Assembly (NCBI GenBank): GCA_020746105.1 | Contig: CM036620.1 | Location: 744,001 to 808,000, forward strand | Length of the DNA stretch: 64,000 nt | Direction: 5' to 3' | Source of the DNA: Trogon surrucura | Taxonomy: Eukaryota > Chordata > Aves > Trogoniformes > Trogonidae | In this document: piece by piece, positions 62,401 to 64,000 of the stretch | How positions within the stretch are numbered: position 1 is the first letter of the stretch | Layout: each line of letters opens with the position of its first letter | The notes under the pieces: model-generated | Seen by the model: only the letters and a program-made list of their open reading frames with translations | Told to the model about the DNA's origin: nothing | The model's database searches: none | Translations under genes and position numbers: made by a program

Positions 62401-64000
62401 TTCTAAGGGTTCAGTTTTGTGATCTGATCAGATATTGCCACCTGCAGGACATCACAGTTTCTACATAACAAGCATCACAGATGAAGACAGACCCCAGCTT
62501 TTCCATTTGGATCATAACTGGCAAAAAACACCACCAAAACCCACCTAAAACGGACAACAAAAGCACAGAAAAAAACCCACTATCACACACATCTTGCATC
62601 ACTTGCTAATACAAATTATTTAATAAAAATGATACAAATGCTGATAAAAACCTATCCTGATTGGTAACCTGCAAAAGATTTTTCAGCACTGAACCACAGG
62701 TCTTGTCTGGTCCCCGTCCTCCTAAATAATACTACTAAAAGAAGAAAATAAAAGAAGCTTCCACTTCACTGGTATTAACAGGTTAAAATCATTCTAAACC
62801 TGCTTTAGAAGAAAGCTTGCCTTTGTTCAGAAAACAAAATTAGGAACTCTTGACGGTCTGTCATTTCCAACTCCAAAACATACTTTGTCTAGAAACTTCA
62901 CACTCACTACCTCATCTCGTACCCAGACAGCTATCTCTGATGATAACACACAGATTTTGCTTTGCTATTAGCCACTAAGAAAATAAGTGGAAAGGATTAT
63001 TCTGTTTAAGTTATTTTGTTACGTTCAGATTTCCAGTCTTGCTTTTAGCTCCACCTCCTTGACCTCACTATACTCCAGGTTTACACCGTCTATTTCCCTC
63101 TATCTCAGCTCTATCTCAACCACTTGCAGTCTCTCCCCTGTCACAAGACATCCAGAAATTCTGATAGCTGCTGAGGTAAAGGTGAAACCACCACCTCACC
63201 TGCCTTCCCTTCCACACGCCTTTCAGGCTGGCCTCTTGTTGCTCAGGGCAGAAACAGAGAAGAATGCCAACTGCAGAAGACCAAACAGCCTCATCTACGA
63301 GTTAGAAATAAAAGCTCTACTAGACTACCCCAACTACACAAGTATTTAACACAATGTACACAACTAAGACCAATTTATTGCTAATTTATTGCAGCAGAAT
63401 TACAAACCCTTTGTTCCCCCATTGCCAGCTGCTTTACACTGTATGCTGTCAGTTAGTTGGGAAAACAAGAAAAACAATCTTAAAAATACATGCACTTCTT
63501 CAGAACCCAGGATAGTTTCAGTAAGTTGACTCTTGTCCTAGCTAGACTCCAGTGCCATTGTCATAAGGGAACATCTAAGCATTTTTCTGTCCTTGCATAG
63601 AATTCTCAACATAGACAGTATCGACGTCAGTAAGACTGCCAATGCAACTACAAACAGACAGGAATCACAACGTAGGCAGGTGACTGTGAAGCACAAGTTC
63701 TTTCATACAACAAACTCGCAGACTAGCCCACCAAAACAAGTTGTACTACCAGACAGCCAGTAAGAACTACAATTCTAAGATAGAATGGAAGAAAATCAAG
63801 CCACAGATTCAACTAACTCAATAGCTGAAAGCTACAGAACAGTATTTAATTAGAGCTAAAAGATCCACACAACTGCTACTGGTTTTCTAGCAAGTCATGG
63901 AAAGAACCAAGGGTCACTAAGTCAACTCTTTTCCAGCTGAGAAATATGCAGGTAGTTTGCAACCTAACCCATGTTGTATAAAGCCAATTTCAAACAGCGA
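59496..64000 (-). other. Start of an upstream MTHFD2L intron (runs off window)
   Basis: The preceding exon should encode the conserved GRSKNVGMP region and end in a Gly codon split after its first base. I looked for it on the minus strand up to 64,000 and did not find it, so this is intron to the edge. It includes a 14-base A run at 62157-62170. Confidence 0.7.

Noticed and set aside
59496-64000. Search for the next upstream MTHFD2L exon (GRSKNVGMP region)
   Set aside because: No matching minus-strand sequence with a donor in the right phase was found, so I do not annotate one.
1-64000. tRNA, rRNA, CRISPR, operon or prophage features
   Set aside because: No tRNA B-box-like sequence, spaced direct repeats or dense collinear reading frames were seen. 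The window is ordinary avian nuclear DNA.

Overview
This is a vertebrate nuclear genome segment, almost certainly from a bird. A short stretch near 56.85 kb carries the CR1 LINE 3'-end sequence with its TTCTGTGA-type tail. The coding exons are short, are bounded by GT/AG splice sites, and match known vertebrate genes closely. Nothing looks prokaryotic or viral. The only interspersed repeat I could name is one CR1 fragment, which fits a compact avian genome.

Three protein genes are supported, all on the minus strand, so they read from right to left. (1) The last three coding exons of MTHFD2L (mitochondrial methylene-THF dehydrogenase/cyclohydrolase) lie at 59,495-47,668, and the rest of the gene lies beyond the right edge. 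(2) EPGN (epigen) is complete in five coding exons, 43,889-37,647, with a TATA box about 90 bp upstream of its ATG. (3) EREG (epiregulin) is complete in five coding exons, 20,524-12,662, with exon 1 inside a CpG island. The order MTHFD2L-EPGN-EREG with all genes in the same direction is the human chromosome 4 order. EPGN and EREG have identical intron phases (1,1,2,2), as expected of tandem duplicates. Both encode single-pass transmembrane precursors that release an EGF-like ligand for ErbB receptors. MTHFD2L is a neighbour with an unrelated role in folate metabolism.

Layout: 1-12.3 kb has no recognised gene. It holds a CCAT microsatellite and, at its left edge, a weak plus-strand terminal-exon candidate. 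12.3-20.5 kb is EREG. 20.4-20.9 kb is the CpG island. 20.9-37.6 kb is the intergenic gap, with one well-formed but unassigned minus-strand exon candidate at 22,008-22,065. 37.6-43.99 kb is EPGN. 44-46 kb is spacer. 46-64 kb is the 3' part of MTHFD2L, including the CR1 fragment and an 11-bp-arm hairpin.

Limits: amphiregulin (AREG), expected beyond EREG, was not found in the first 12.3 kb. No tRNA, rRNA or CRISPR was seen. The long open frames outside the three genes have no recognisable homology, and the longest ones begin at non-ATG codons. I could not run homology searches, so UTR ends and non-coding candidates are inferences.
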